Source: Pseudomonadota bacterium
GTDB taxonomy: Bacteria; Desulfobacterota; Desulfobulbia; Desulfobulbales; JAGXFP01
Length of the DNA stretch: 64,000 nucleotides
Reading direction: 5' to 3'
Assembly: GCA_018823285.1 (NCBI GenBank)
Contig: JAHJIQ010000047.1
Span: 50,078 to 114,077 of the forward strand
Part shown: piece after piece, positions 1-8,475 of the stretch
Layout: every line of letters begins with the position of its first letter
Numbering within the stretch: position 1 is the stretch's first letter
The notes under the pieces: generated by a model
Told to the model about the DNA's origin: nothing
Seen by the model: the letters and a program-made list of their open reading frames with translations, nothing else
Databases searched by the model: none
Program-made: the position numbers and the translations under genes

Positions 1-227
1 CGCTCTCTCTGAGCAGGGTCACCATGGCCAATATCCGGCAGAATCTTTTCTGGGCCTTCATCTATAATGTAGTCGGAATCCCCGTTGCGGCTGGAGTTCT
101 CTATATTTTCGGTGGACCGACTCTCAATCCGATGATTGCCGGTGCTGCCATGGCGATGAGTTCGGTGTCGGTTGTGACCAATGCCCTGCGTCTCAGGTTC
201 TTTCAGCCCGTTAAATCCGGAGGCTGA
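1..227 (+). CDS. Copper-type P1B ATPase, C-terminal fragment (5' end outside window)
   Basis: Only the last 74 or so codons are present; the reading frame is open from base 3, so the gene begins upstream of the window. The visible residues match the end of CopA-type heavy-metal P-ATPases: [11 protein letters not shown] begins one membrane helix, and [18 protein letters not shown] is the characteristic last helix, followed by a short cytoplasmic tail. In that family the protein exports Cu(I) across the inner membrane using ATP. The catalytic DKTG and the metal-binding CPC motif lie outside the window, so metal specificity is inferred from family resemblance only. ATG codons within the fragment are not credible starts. 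Confidence 0.85.
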   Translation, partial: LSLSRVTMANIRQNLFWAFIYNVVGIPVAAGVLYIFGGPTLNPMIAGAAMAMSSVSVVTNALRLRFFQPVKSGG

Positions 228-387
228 AACCCGCTCTGGATAATGTGAATTGTATTTGACTTTACAGCGCTTTTTGTTGATTATGGTCTAACATTAATTT
301 GGTGTTATGGTTCCTCCGGGAGCGGTTCATCGTTGCCGGCTGGTTCGGCCATGTTGAAAGTGACGTCGGGAAATTCTACATGTCCTG

Positions 388-416
388 TTGTTGCACTTGT
401 CTCTTTTTGCTATGAT
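388..416 (+). promoter_or_regulatory. Candidate sigma-70 promoter for the cytochrome genes
   Basis: TTGTTG (388-393), a 17-nt spacer and TATGAT (411-416), preceded by TG at 408-409 as in extended -10 promoters. It lies about 55 nt before the first cytochrome start. The -35 box is poor; the extended -10 is the main support. Confidence 0.35.
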
Positions 417-472
417 GTTTTACGCCCGGCTAAAATGAACTTGATAAAAAATAGATTAAGGAAGGAAAGCTG

Positions 473-1264
473 ATGGTTAAGAAACTGTTTTCAGTGCTGG
501 TTGTTCTGCTGATCCTGATCACCGGGGCGTTTTCATATGCCGAGACTTTTGGCGTGAAGAAGAAGAGGCCGAAACCCCATGAATTCGGGAGTGTCGTGAT
601 CAACAACTATTCCCGTCAGGCGAATATGGCGCCGGTGGTTTTTAATCACTGGGTCCATCGGGCCAGATTTACCTGCCGCCTGTGTCATGTTGATATCGGC
701 TTTGCCATGCAGGCAGGGGGGACCAATATCATGGAAGCGGACAATGAAAATGGTCTCTACTGCGGTTCGTGTCACAACGGTACCCGGGCTTTTGGCCCGA
801 AGACCAGGGATGTTGAAGGAAATACGATCATGAACTGTATAAAGTGTCACTCCCAAGGGGAGAAGGTACAGTTCAAAAATGATTTTTATGATTTCAGGAA
901 GCAGATGCCCCAGGAAAGATTCGGCAACGGTATTGACTGGATGAAAGCGGAAGATGAGGGACTGATCAAAATCAAAGACTACCTTGAAGGAGTTTCAATC
1001 AAGAGGGACAAGATTGAGAATCCCAAAGAATTCGGCTTGAAACCCCTGGAAAAAAACATGCCTGAAATTATCTTTTCGCATGAAAAACATACGGTGTGGA
1101 ATGGCTGTGAACTCTGCCATCCTGAGATATTCGGGGTCAAAAAAGGTGGAAAACCATACAGCATGGAAGAAATCTTCGATGGCAAATACTGTGGTTTATG
1201 CCATGGTCCGGTTGCTTTCCCGAATATCGATTGCCAGAGATGTCATACCAAGCAGGTGAACTGA
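473..1264 (+). CDS. Secreted six-haem c-type cytochrome (two c7-type triheme modules)
   Basis: The protein has 263 residues with a clear N-terminal signal peptide (hydrophobic residues 5-20, likely cut after SYA at 23). Six CXXCH haem-binding sites start at residues 68, 97, 122, 212, 240 and 254. They form two groups of three, the arrangement of the c(7)-type triheme family. Extra histidines near each group (for example HW..H around 59-62 and H203/H206) are candidate distal ligands. It is expected to be a periplasmic or cell-surface electron carrier. The start follows a good AAGGAAGG ribosome site. The next gene is a paralogue with the same six-haem plan, so the two are probably co-expressed. 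Electron partners cannot be read from the sequence. Confidence 0.9.
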   Translation: MVKKLFSVLVVLLILITGAFSYAETFGVKKKRPKPHEFGSVVINNYSRQANMAPVVFNHWVHRARFTCRLCHVDIGFAMQAGGTNIMEADNENGLYCGSCHNGTRAFGPKTRDVEGNTIMNCIKCHSQGEKVQFKNDFYDFRKQMPQERFGNGIDWMKAEDEGLIKIKDYLEGVSIKRDKIENPKEFGLKPLEKNMPEIIFSHEKHTVWNGCELCHPEIFGVKKGGKPYSMEEIFDGKYCGLCHGPVAFPNIDCQRCHTKQVN

Positions 1265-1309
1265 TAACAGTTTTCAATCATAAAACCTCTTCAGTAAGGT
1301 GTGACTGAA

Positions 1310-2083
1310 ATGCCCGGATATATCAGAAGATTGCTGGCCGGCTCAACCGTTTTCGCCCTTGCCTTGTGCTGGGCAACGGCTGCTCTTGCTGAGTACTGGC
1401 AGTTTCCCCCGTTACCGCCTCCCCATGAATATGGTGATATCCTGATCGGGGGGGAAGAAGGGGAAAAAAAGGTGGAAGCGGTCTTTTTTTCACACTGGAG
1501 CCACCGGTTGAAATATTCCTGCCGGGTCTGCCATCTTGAGTTGGAGTTTTCATTTTCCTCCGGGGGAACAGATATTACCGAAGAAGACAATCGGAACGGG
1601 CTTTATTGCGGCGCCTGCCATGACGGTAAACAGGCTTTCGGGCATACGGAGGAGAACTGCCGGCGTTGTCACACCGGTCGTTTGTCCTCAAGTCCTGAAA
1701 GGTTTGCAGAGTTGACCGGCCCTTTGCAGAAGGCGAAATACGGGAACAAAGTGAACTGGTCGGCAGCGATAAAAAGCGGCAGGATCCAGCCTTTATACAG
1801 TATTTTCAGCAAGGACGAAAAAGCTCTGGATTTCAGCAGAAAACTTGAACTTGAGGCCGAGTGGCCATATGTGCCGCCCGCGTATTTTCCGCACGATGTT
1901 CATGTGAAATGGCTTGATTGTTCCAATTGTCATCCGGATATTTTCAACATCAAAAAGAAAACCACAAAACATTTTCTGATGAGATATATCCTGGAAGACA
2001 AGTTCTGCGGAGTCTGTCATCTGCGCGTTGCATTCCCACTGAATGACTGTAAAAGCTGTCATCCGGCAATCAAGAATCAGTAG
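1310..2083 (+). CDS. Secreted six-haem c-type cytochrome, paralogue of the upstream gene
   Basis: About 257 residues with a signal peptide (hydrophobic core ending WATAALA) and six CXXCH sites (CRVCH, CGACH, CRRCH, CSNCH, CGVCH, CKSCH) in two groups of three. The order and spacing mirror the upstream protein, including the shared GLYCG.CH and CHPxIF contexts, so the pair probably arose by duplication. ATG 1310 is chosen because AAGG at 1296-1299 sits about 10 nt upstream; the in-frame GTG at 1301 would lie directly on that site. The predicted role is periplasmic electron transfer beside its paralogue. The gap to the upstream gene is under 50 nt, consistent with one transcript. Confidence 0.88.
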   Translation: MPGYIRRLLAGSTVFALALCWATAALAEYWQFPPLPPPHEYGDILIGGEEGEKKVEAVFFSHWSHRLKYSCRVCHLELEFSFSSGGTDITEEDNRNGLYCGACHDGKQAFGHTEENCRRCHTGRLSSSPERFAELTGPLQKAKYGNKVNWSAAIKSGRIQPLYSIFSKDEKALDFSRKLELEAEWPYVPPAYFPHDVHVKWLDCSNCHPDIFNIKKKTTKHFLMRYILEDKFCGVCHLRVAFPLNDCKSCHPAIKNQ

Positions 2084-2092
2084 AGGTTTTTT

Positions 2093-2374
2093 ATGCTCAG
2101 GACCTGTCTGTTTTGTTCGGCCTTTATTCTCTTTATTCATGTCATTGTTCCAGGGACCTGTGTGGCCGGATGGCGGGAAGATTTTCAGAAAGCGTGTGGA
2201 AACACCCAGGCTGCCGAGAAAATGAGTATGAACGAACTTGATGAGGTGATCGCCGAGTGCGACAAGATAGAAGAGGTGATCAAGGATTCGACGGACTCGG
2301 ATAAGAAACTCTACCTCTTCAGGGTCAAGAAATGCCGGAATTTCTACTTGTTCATGAAAGAAACCAGGAAATAG
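2093..2374 (+). CDS. Small exported protein of unknown function
   Basis: A 93-residue product with a hydrophobic N-terminus (residues 8-24) that looks like a signal peptide cleaved near VAG. The mature part is short, acidic and helical, with three cysteines (in KACGN, AECDK and KKCRN). It begins 9 nt after the cytochrome stop behind AGAGG, so it is very likely translated with the two cytochromes. I do not recognise a family. The odd cysteine count and periplasmic location make metal, haem or disulfide handling possible, but nothing seen proves this. Confidence 0.6.
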   Translation: MLRTCLFCSAFILFIHVIVPGTCVAGWREDFQKACGNTQAAEKMSMNELDEVIAECDKIEEVIKDSTDSDKKLYLFRVKKCRNFYLFMKETRK

Positions 2375-2435
2375 AAGTCGGGAAGCCCTGTGATCTGTCG
2401 GTTTTTTGAAGCGCGGTTTGTTTAAAGCGGCAAGC

Positions 2436-2816
2436 CTACAGGGCAAAAAGATAATAGATGATGCCGCAGGCCGAGACGAGTCCGAGAATCAGAACGGAGT
2501 AGGTAAATTCGTCGGTCCTTCTTCTGTTTCTCTTCTGAACAACAAAAAATCCGATAATACTGATGACCAAGCCGAGAATCATCAGGATGAAGATGTATTT
2601 GGCGAGAATGATGTCCCAGTCGGCACGAATGGCGATGTCGTGTTTAATATCCAGCTCGGTCCGGACTTCCGGGCGGGCCTTGTTGCCAAGAGCCAGATAT
2701 GAGAACATCAGTATCCAGCTGCTGACCCCAAGCCACCGTAATACGGAGCCCCAGAAATCGGCTCCGGTTTTCCGGCGTCTGTCCTTTGAAACTCCGGCAA
2801 TATATCTGGGCGCCAT
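2436..2816 (-). CDS. Small three-helix membrane protein, unknown function
   Basis: The 126-residue product has three hydrophobic segments (about residues 21-43, 69-93 and 104-126). A basic N-terminus (KDRRRK) and a basic loop (QKRNRRR at about 94-100) suggest cytoplasmic sides. The start follows GAGGGGAAGA at a good distance. It lies just downstream of the sulfatase-modifying-factor-like gene on the same strand with a 14-nt gap, so the two probably share a transcript. No family is recognised. The end converges on the small exported-protein gene. Confidence 0.6.
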   Translation of the reverse strand: MAPRYIAGVSKDRRRKTGADFWGSVLRWLGVSSWILMFSYLALGNKARPEVRTELDIKHDIAIRADWDIILAKYIFILMILGLVISIIGFFVVQKRNRRRTDEFTYSVLILGLVSACGIIYYLFAL

Positions 2817-2830
2817 TTCTTCCCCTCACA

Positions 2831-3751
2831 TTAGAAATCAACGTTGAAATTATGGGTGTCTGGATCTTTTGTGAGCTTCCGGAAAGATCTGACCACTCTG
2901 AATCCTGTGTCGGCGTATTGGCCCGGCTGTTTGTTTTTGTAACGGGTGGCCGACCTGATATGACCGGCGAAACGGAACCATGAACCGCCCCGCAACACTC
3001 TCATTGCCCCTTTTTCAGGACCTGCAGGATTGCTCTTGGGGCTGTCTTTGTAATAATTTTCATCATGCCAGTCATTACACCATTCCCAGACGTTGCCGTG
3101 CATGTCGTGAATGCCGTAACTGTTGGCAGGGAAACTTCCAACCTTTACCGAACTTTTTCGATATTCGCCGCGGGTATTGAGGCCGAAATCAAACGTTCCG
3201 TTATAGTTTGCCTGCTCGGTACTGATTGAATCGCCGGTGTGGTACATCTTGTCACTGCCGCCTCGGGCGGCAAATTCCCATTCTGCTTCCGTCGGCAACC
3301 GGAACCCGCCCTCTTTGTTGGTTTCATTCAGTTTGTTGATAAAGGTTTGGGCATCGTCCCAGGAGACCATATCCACAGGAAAATCATCACTTTCAGAAAA
3401 ATGAGACGGGTTATACCCCATTACTTTTTTCCATTCTCTCTGGGTGACTTCATGGATCCCGATCCAGAAAGGATCAACGCAGACTTCATGTCGCGGCAAT
3501 TCGTCGGCATAGTATTTTTCGTAGTCGGAATCGCCAGCTATTTTTTTCAGCAGTTTTTTTTCTGAAGGGCTTTGCCCCATCTGGAAACAACCGCCCTCAA
3601 GCCAGACAAATTTCATGCCGGTGAGGGGTTCCTGCCAGTTTTTTTTGAATTCTGTTTCAGAAGTGACAGGGGGAGGGGAGGGATTGGAGATTTCCGGTGA
3701 TGCAAGAATAAGACATGATATCAGCAGTATGAGAAAACGGGAGTTGTTCAT
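2831..3751 (-). CDS. SUMF1/formylglycine-generating-enzyme-fold protein, probably exported
   Basis: The 306-residue product has a short hydrophobic N-terminus (residues 6-18) with LISC at 10-13, which could be a lipobox though early for one. The rest is an FGE-sulfatase domain: RLPTEAEWEFAARGG (151-165), GNVWEW (219-224), LRGGSW (253-258) and GFRVVR (283-288). In true formylglycine-generating enzymes a catalytic cysteine pair sits in the stretch equivalent to RSATRY (266-271); none is present here. It is therefore more likely a non-catalytic or differently acting family member. No sulfatase gene is nearby. It seems co-transcribed with the small membrane protein downstream. Confidence 0.85.
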   Translation of the reverse strand: MNNSRFLILLISCLILASPEISNPSPPPVTSETEFKKNWQEPLTGMKFVWLEGGCFQMGQSPSEKKLLKKIAGDSDYEKYYADELPRHEVCVDPFWIGIHEVTQREWKKVMGYNPSHFSESDDFPVDMVSWDDAQTFINKLNETNKEGGFRLPTEAEWEFAARGGSDKMYHTGDSISTEQANYNGTFDFGLNTRGEYRKSSVKVGSFPANSYGIHDMHGNVWEWCNDWHDENYYKDSPKSNPAGPEKGAMRVLRGGSWFRFAGHIRSATRYKNKQPGQYADTGFRVVRSFRKLTKDPDTHNFNVDF

Positions 3752-4206
3752 CCATGTACCTCTGGTTTAACTTGAGAACTCTTCATACCATATAGGTCTA
3801 TTGGCCGCAAACCGAGTTCGCTGTCTATGAGGGGCTCAGCGATACCCGTGGGGTAACGATATCATTTATCCGCCACCCCCGGTCTTGTTTCTGATTAAAA
3901 AGCTTGACAGATATCTTTCTTACCAATAAATTTGGATATCCTGTTTTTTTTATTCCATCCTTGACAAATAAACTGATATAATCCGATGCATCGAGGGATT
4001 ATTCCTTTTTAAGATCTTATTTTATCAGGATCAAATTAACTTATTCCTACAGTAAACATTCCATCAGCACAAATTACTGCAGAATTGATCTTCAATGTAT
4101 TGGTATGTTGAAGAATTCCCTGCGGAAAAGATATTAGATTTTCAACCTGTAATCTTACACCTCCGAATTCCCCTATCCTCAATATTCACAAGGAGAAGCA
4201 CACAGC
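3752..4206. other. 455-bp intergenic region, rho leader
   Basis: This divergent gap separates the SUMF1-like gene and rho. A candidate promoter sits at 3904-3932, leaving a leader of about 270 nt before rho. A small imperfect hairpin (CGATACCC/GGGTAACG) lies at 3840-3858. Rho genes in other bacteria are often autoregulated through their leader; that role is inferred here. No ORF of interest is seen. Confidence 0.5.
3904..3932 (+). promoter_or_regulatory. Candidate sigma-70 promoter for rho
   Basis: A perfect TTGACA at 3904-3909, a 17-nt spacer and TAAATT at 3927-3932. This is the best-spaced promoter-like pair in the gap upstream of rho. Confidence 0.45.
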
Positions 4207-5463
4207 ATGAATCTGTCCGAGCTTAAGCTTTTAAAGATCAACGAGTTGACAAAAATGGCCAAGGAGTACAAGGTCGAAGGCATCAGCGGCCTGCGCAAGC
4301 AGGAGCTGATCTTTGCCATAGTCAAAGCTCAGGCTGCTCTGGAAGACAAGAATGGCACGAACCGTGGAAGTGGTGTCCTTGAGATCCTTCCCGACGGGTT
4401 CGGATTTTTGCGCGCTCCTGACTATAACTACCTGCCCGGACCCGACGATATCTATGTTTCTCCGTCCCAGATCAGACGTCTCAGTCTCCGTACCGGGGAT
4501 ACTATTGAGGGGCCGGTAAGGTCTCCCAAGGAAGGTGAGCGTTATTTTGCTCTTCTCAAAGTCGATTCAGTCAATTACGATCCTCCTGATAAAGCCAGGG
4601 AGAAAACACTCTTCTCCAACCTGACCCCGCTTCATCCCGAAGAGCAGATCATTCTTGAAAGGCGTTCCGATAATTACTCCATGCGGATCATGGACATTGT
4701 CTCGCCGATCGGCAAAGGACAGCGCGGGCTCATTGTTGCCCCCCCCCGCTCTGGCAAGACTGTTCTGATCAAGGACATTGCCAACTCGATCACCAAGAAC
4801 CACAAAGAGATCAAACTGATTGTTCTGCTGATTGATGAGCGTCCTGAAGAAGTAACGGATATGGCCCGCAGTGTTGATGCCGAGGTTGTCAGTTCCACCT
4901 TCGATGAGCCGCCGCAAAGGCATATTCAGGTGGCTGAGATGGTTTTGAGCAAAGCCAGGCGATTGGTAGAGCACAAGAAAGACGTGGTGATTCTTCTCGA
5001 TAGTATCACCAGGCTTGCCAGAGCATATAATACCGTGGTCCCTCCCAGCGGAAAGATATTGTCAGGTGGTGTGGATTCCAATGCCCTGCATCGGCCCAAA
5101 CGTTTTTTTGGTGCGGCCCGGAATATCGAAGAGGGCGGGAGTCTCACGATCATCGCTTCGGCCCTGATAGAAACCGGCAGCAGGATGGATGAAGTTATCT
5201 TTGAAGAATTCAAAGGCACCGGCAACATGGAGATAGTGCTTGAGCGAAAACTGGCCGATAAAAGAGTGTTCCCGGCCATTGATCTGAACCGCTCCGGGAC
5301 CAGGAAGGAAGAGTTGCTCCTTGCGCCGGATGTCTTGAACAGGATGTGGATTTTGCGAAAACTTCTTTCCAGCATGAACCCGGTTGATGCGATGGAGTTT
5401 CTGAGGGACAAAATGAAGCGGACAAAGAGTAATGCGGAGTTTTTTGAGTCAATGAACGGATAA
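4207..5463 (+). CDS. rho: Transcription termination factor Rho
   Basis: The 418-residue product matches the usual bacterial Rho length. It has the N-terminal Rho-N helix-turn-helix (1-45), the cold-shock-like RNA-binding domain ([14 protein letters not shown] at about 56-69), then the RecA-type motor with Walker A APPRSGKT (178-185) and Walker [12 protein letters not shown] (near 260-270). The Q-loop/R-loop region [10 protein letters not shown] is present. Rho is a hexameric RNA helicase that ends transcription of untranslated RNA. The start is set by AAGGAG 11 nt upstream. A hairpin-repeat cluster lies directly downstream, then rpmE and prfA. Confidence 0.98.
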   Translation: MNLSELKLLKINELTKMAKEYKVEGISGLRKQELIFAIVKAQAALEDKNGTNRGSGVLEILPDGFGFLRAPDYNYLPGPDDIYVSPSQIRRLSLRTGDTIEGPVRSPKEGERYFALLKVDSVNYDPPDKAREKTLFSNLTPLHPEEQIILERRSDNYSMRIMDIVSPIGKGQRGLIVAPPRSGKTVLIKDIANSITKNHKEIKLIVLLIDERPEEVTDMARSVDAEVVSSTFDEPPQRHIQVAEMVLSKARRLVEHKKDVVILLDSITRLARAYNTVVPPSGKILSGGVDSNALHRPKRFFGAARNIEEGGSLTIIASALIETGSRMDEVIFEEFKGTGNMEIVLERKLADKRVFPAIDLNRSGTRKEELLLAPDVLNRMWILRKLLSSMNPVDAMEFLRDKMKRTKSNAEFFESMNG

Positions 5464-5542
5464 TGTGTGATCCTGTCTTGACCGGCAGTCCATGTTTTTT
5501 TCTTTTTCACCAATTCATTGAATATGCACAGCGAAACGCATT

Positions 5543-5611
5543 CCCCGCAGCTCGAGGGAAGCAACTGCAAGGAGACTCGGAATCTCACGCTGTTCGCTAT
5601 CTGCTGCGGGG
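5543..5611. repeat. Long-loop inverted repeat, first copy of hairpin family
   Basis: CCCCGCAGC (5543-5551) is a perfect 9-bp inverted match to GCTGCGGGG (5603-5611), with about 51 nt between. The inner text TCACGCTGTTCGCTATCTGC recurs in altered form at 8.4 and 12.45 kb. Confidence 0.65.
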
Positions 5612-5654
5612 GTAGTGAGTGAATCTGATGCAAGCAACCTTCCATTCGAAGATT

Positions 5655-5706
5655 CCCCGTGGCTCGAATTCGCACTCCGCTTGCTTATCTGCCGCGGGGA
5701 GCTTCA
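5655..5706. repeat. Inverted repeat, second adjacent copy of hairpin family
   Basis: CCCCGTGGC (5655-5663) pairs with GCCGCGGGG (5691-5699), with one T-G wobble and a 27-nt loop, followed by AGCTTCAAT. The same trailing AGCTTCAAT closes the decayed copy near 8.4 kb. It could act as a rho 3' end structure. Confidence 0.65.
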
Positions 5707-5754
5707 ATAATATGTGAGTGCGAAGAATACGATGCGAGGATGTTTCGTATCAGG

Positions 5755-5789
5755 CCCCAATCTTTTCTTGCCAAATTAAGAAATTGGGG
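5755..5789. repeat. Inverted repeat upstream of rpmE
   Basis: CCCCAAT (5755-5761) is a perfect inverted match to ATTGGGG (5783-5789), and the inside can partly pair too. There is no clean T-run after it on the plus strand. It may be a transcript end or part of the rpmE leader; the role is unknown. Confidence 0.4.
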
Positions 5790-5908
5790 TATATTCTTCT
5801 TCCCTTGATAGAGATGAGCGGTCAGTGCAACGGCATTGATTTTTTTTCGGGCATCAGAGTCCTTTTAATACCGATTTTCTGCAATCAGAATAGTGGAGGC
5901 TGTTAAAA

Positions 5909-6121
5909 ATGAAAGAAGGTATCCATCCTGAATACCATAAAATAAAGGCGACATGCGCATGTGGGAACGAGATTGAGTTGGGTTCGGTTGATAAAGAGAT
6001 CGCAACCGAGATCTGCTCAGCTTGTCATCCGTTTTTTACCGGCAAACAGAAACTTGTTGATACTGCCGGCCGAATCGACAAATTCAACAAGAAGTACGCC
6101 AAGCATTTCAAGAAGGACTAG
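5909..6121 (+). CDS. rpmE: 50S ribosomal protein L31 (zinc-binding form)
   Basis: The 70-residue product carries the L31 pattern [10 protein letters not shown], the cysteine pair CAC (16-18) and CSACHPF (36-42), which together provide the Cys4-type zinc site of the C+ form of L31. The length is normal for the family. L31 bridges the two ribosomal subunits. The start follows GGAGG at 5893-5897. The cysteine-containing form is usually the zinc-replete paralogue; no zinc-free copy is in this window. It is followed by prfA, a common pairing. Confidence 0.95.
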   Translation: MKEGIHPEYHKIKATCACGNEIELGSVDKEIATEICSACHPFFTGKQKLVDTAGRIDKFNKKYAKHFKKD

Positions 6122-6158
6122 CCGCGACTTTTTGTCTTTTGTTTGACGATTTTTCTTT

Positions 6159-6206
6159 CAAGGGCTCATCTGAGGAGTTTTATCCACAGTTGGGCCCTTG
6201 GGTTTT
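6159..6206 (+). terminator. Possible weak terminator between rpmE and prfA
   Basis: CAAGGGC (6159-6165) matches GCCCTTG (6194-6200), followed by GGTTTTT. The long 28-nt loop makes this a weak candidate; readthrough into prfA is expected. Confidence 0.25.
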
Positions 6207-6291
6207 TCAGGGCATAAGCAAGGCGGGTTTTTTTGCCGGACAGCGTATTCAATTCATCTCTGTCTGATGCCAGACAGATTACAGGACATGC

Positions 6292-7362
6292 ATGATGTTC
6301 GCACAGTTTGAAAATATAGGGGAAAAACTCAAAGAACTTGAGAGCAAACTCTCTCAACCGGCGAAGATTGCAAATCAGGAAGAGTTTGCGAAACTTGCCA
6401 AAGAGCACGCCCATGTGTTGCGACTGAACGAGCTGTATGATGCGTACAAGACCGCTGAGAGACAACTTCGGGACAACCGGGAACTCCTGAGAAGCGAGCA
6501 AGACGAAGAGATGCAGGAATTAGTCAGGGCGGAAGTTGATCTTCTTACGGAAAGAGTGGAAGAACTTGAGCAGGAACTGAAAATCACCCTTTTGCCGCAG
6601 GACCCCAATGACAAGAAAAATATTCTTCTTGAAATCAGGGCCGGGACAGGTGGTGACGAAGCGGCCCTTTTTGTCAATGATCTCTATAAAATGTATACGC
6701 GCTATGCGGAAGCGAATGGATGGAAAGTTGAGGTCATGAGCAGTAATCCGATCGGGATCGGCGGTTTCAAGGAGATTATTGCCCTGATCAGCGGGGACAA
6801 GGTTTATAGCAAACTGAAGTATGAGTCCGGAGCTCACCGGGTGCAGCGGGTGCCCGAGACTGAAACCCAGGGGCGGATCCATACTTCCGCAGTGACGGTG
6901 GCGGTGATTCCTGAAGTTGAGGAGGTTGAACTGAACATTGCCCCTCATGAACTGCGTTTCGATGTTTTCCGTTCATCCGGACCTGGTGGGCAGAGTGTCA
7001 ACACAACGGATTCCGCCATCAGGGTCACCCATTTGCCGACCGGTCTCGTGGTGACCTGCCAAGACGAAAAGTCCCAGCATAAAAACAAGGCCAAGGCTTT
7101 GAAAGTCCTTCGGGCGAGGCTTCTGGATGCGATGGAGCAGGAACGGCATGACAAAATTTCTGCTGATCGGAAAAGTCAGGTTGGAACGGGTGATCGCAGC
7201 GAGAGGATCAGGACCTATAATTTCCCCCAGGGTCGGGTGACCGATCACCGGATCAATCTTACCCTGTACAAACTTGAAGATGTAATACTGGGCAAACTTG
7301 AAGACATCATCGTTCCCCTGATTACCCACTATCAGGCTGAAGCCCTGAAAACATTGCAGTAA
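6292..7362 (+). CDS. prfA: Peptide chain release factor 1
   Basis: The 356-residue product is a full-length class I release factor. The stop-codon tripeptide PET (188-190) occupies the position of the PxT motif typical of RF1 (UAA/UAG recognition), and the catalytic GGQ is at 232-234 within [10 protein letters not shown]. The N-terminal coiled domain (1-100) and the HTSA..VAV core are intact. Two adjacent ATGs (6292, 6295) are both possible; ACAGGA lies just upstream. The enzyme that methylates this GGQ glutamine, PrmC, is the next gene, a classic operon order. Confidence 0.98.
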   Translation: MMFAQFENIGEKLKELESKLSQPAKIANQEEFAKLAKEHAHVLRLNELYDAYKTAERQLRDNRELLRSEQDEEMQELVRAEVDLLTERVEELEQELKITLLPQDPNDKKNILLEIRAGTGGDEAALFVNDLYKMYTRYAEANGWKVEVMSSNPIGIGGFKEIIALISGDKVYSKLKYESGAHRVQRVPETETQGRIHTSAVTVAVIPEVEEVELNIAPHELRFDVFRSSGPGGQSVNTTDSAIRVTHLPTGLVVTCQDEKSQHKNKAKALKVLRARLLDAMEQERHDKISADRKSQVGTGDRSERIRTYNFPQGRVTDHRINLTLYKLEDVILGKLEDIIVPLITHYQAEALKTLQ

Positions 7363-7489
7363 AAGGCCTTTTCCAGGGCTTTTGCATGGAATATGCAACA
7401 CGCTGCCCTTCGGATGATCCATTGTGTTCCGGGTTTCCCGGTTTGTTTTCAGATTACGTCTGCAGTGCCCGCCATTTTTTGATAATCAT

Positions 7490-8341
7490 ATGCTTCCCAG
7501 AGAACTCTACAGAAAATCCGTTGTCCGGCTTGAGGAAAACGGCGTCCCCGATGCAGATCTAGAAGCGGCGCTCCTTCTTGAATATCTGTTTGGCATCAAG
7601 CGGGTTGATCTCATTCTTTCGGAGCGGCGGTTTGCGGACCACGAGCTGGAAAAATTTGAGGAATCGTTACGAAGAAGGATTGCCAGGGAACCGTTGTCAT
7701 ATATTGTCCGGGAAAAAGAATTCTGGTCCCTGCCTTTCCGAGTGACCCCTTCGGTTCTGATTCCCAGACCGGAAACAGAACTGCTTGTTGAAGAGGTTCT
7801 TGCTCTGGTAGAAAATCACAACACCTATCAGGGCAGGATGCTCGATCTGGGGACCGGCAGCGGGGTCATCCCGGTTGTCCTTGCCCTTGAGCTGCCTTTG
7901 GCAAAAGTGTTTGCCAGCGACCTCTCTTTCAATGCGCTTGAAGTGGCCTGGGAGAATATGGTCAGGCATAATGTTGCCGACCGGGTTTTTCTGATGAATG
8001 GAAACTGGCTTTCTCATCTGCGCAGCGACTGTCCGTTTGCAATCATAATCTCCAATCCGCCATATGTGGCAGTTGATTCGCGGGCACAGCTGCAGCCTGA
8101 GCTGGACTTCGAGCCGGAGATGGCCCTGTATGGTGGCAGGGATGGTCTGGACGCATACCGGACAATGATCCCCGAAAGCAGGAGATGTTTGCAAAAAGGA
8201 GGCATGCTTGTTATGGAGATCGGATATGATCAGGAGGAGATGGTGCGAGATATCTTTTCCGAATCTCCCGGCATGGAACTGGTAAAGATCAGGAAGGATT
8301 ACAGCGGTCAATCGAGGATCGCGGTCGGTAGAGCAATCTGA
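7490..8341 (+). CDS. prmC: Release factor glutamine N5-methyltransferase
   Basis: About 283 residues from ATG 7490. An N-terminal helical domain (ALLLEYLFGIKR) precedes a Rossmann methyltransferase with SAM motif LDLGTGSGVIPVVLA and the catalytic NPPYV that binds the glutamine side chain. It transfers a methyl group from SAM to the GGQ glutamine of RF1/RF2. The frame stays open upstream to a GTG at 7424, but the extra 22 residues do not fit the family, so ATG 7490 (MLPRELYRK) is preferred despite no clear ribosome site. It follows prfA, its substrate gene. Confidence 0.93.
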   Translation: MLPRELYRKSVVRLEENGVPDADLEAALLLEYLFGIKRVDLILSERRFADHELEKFEESLRRRIAREPLSYIVREKEFWSLPFRVTPSVLIPRPETELLVEEVLALVENHNTYQGRMLDLGTGSGVIPVVLALELPLAKVFASDLSFNALEVAWENMVRHNVADRVFLMNGNWLSHLRSDCPFAIIISNPPYVAVDSRAQLQPELDFEPEMALYGGRDGLDAYRTMIPESRRCLQKGGMLVMEIGYDQEEMVRDIFSESPGMELVKIRKDYSGQSRIAVGRAI

Positions 8342-8400
8342 GAAATATTCCGACTGTCAACTCCGGGTGGATATGCAAAGTGCAGCGTATTGCCTGTCGC

Positions 8401-8446
8401 TCGCGAAGTCTGCCGCTGTTTGCTCTCTGCTGTGAGGAGCTTCAAT
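8401..8446. repeat. Decayed copy of the rho-downstream hairpin repeat
   Basis: The segment from CGAAGTCTGCCGCTG through CTCTGCTGTGAGGAGCTTCAAT resembles the inside and right arm of the repeats at 5.6-5.7 kb. The left CCCC arm is missing, so it can no longer form the long stem. Confidence 0.4.
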
Positions 8447-8475
8447 TCTTAAATTTATAGTGAAGGAAAATCCTG

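Larger units (their letters stand above)
5464..5908. other. 445-bp intergenic region with stacked inverted repeats
   Basis: The gap between rho and rpmE has no convincing gene. It contains three inverted repeats (5543-5611, 5655-5699 and 5755-5789), listed separately, and the rpmE ribosome site GGAGG at 5893-5897. Confidence 0.6.

Noticed and set aside
3961..3982. TTGACA followed by TATAAT upstream of rho
   Set aside because: The two boxes are only 10 nt apart, far too close for one promoter; the pair at 3904-3932 is better spaced.
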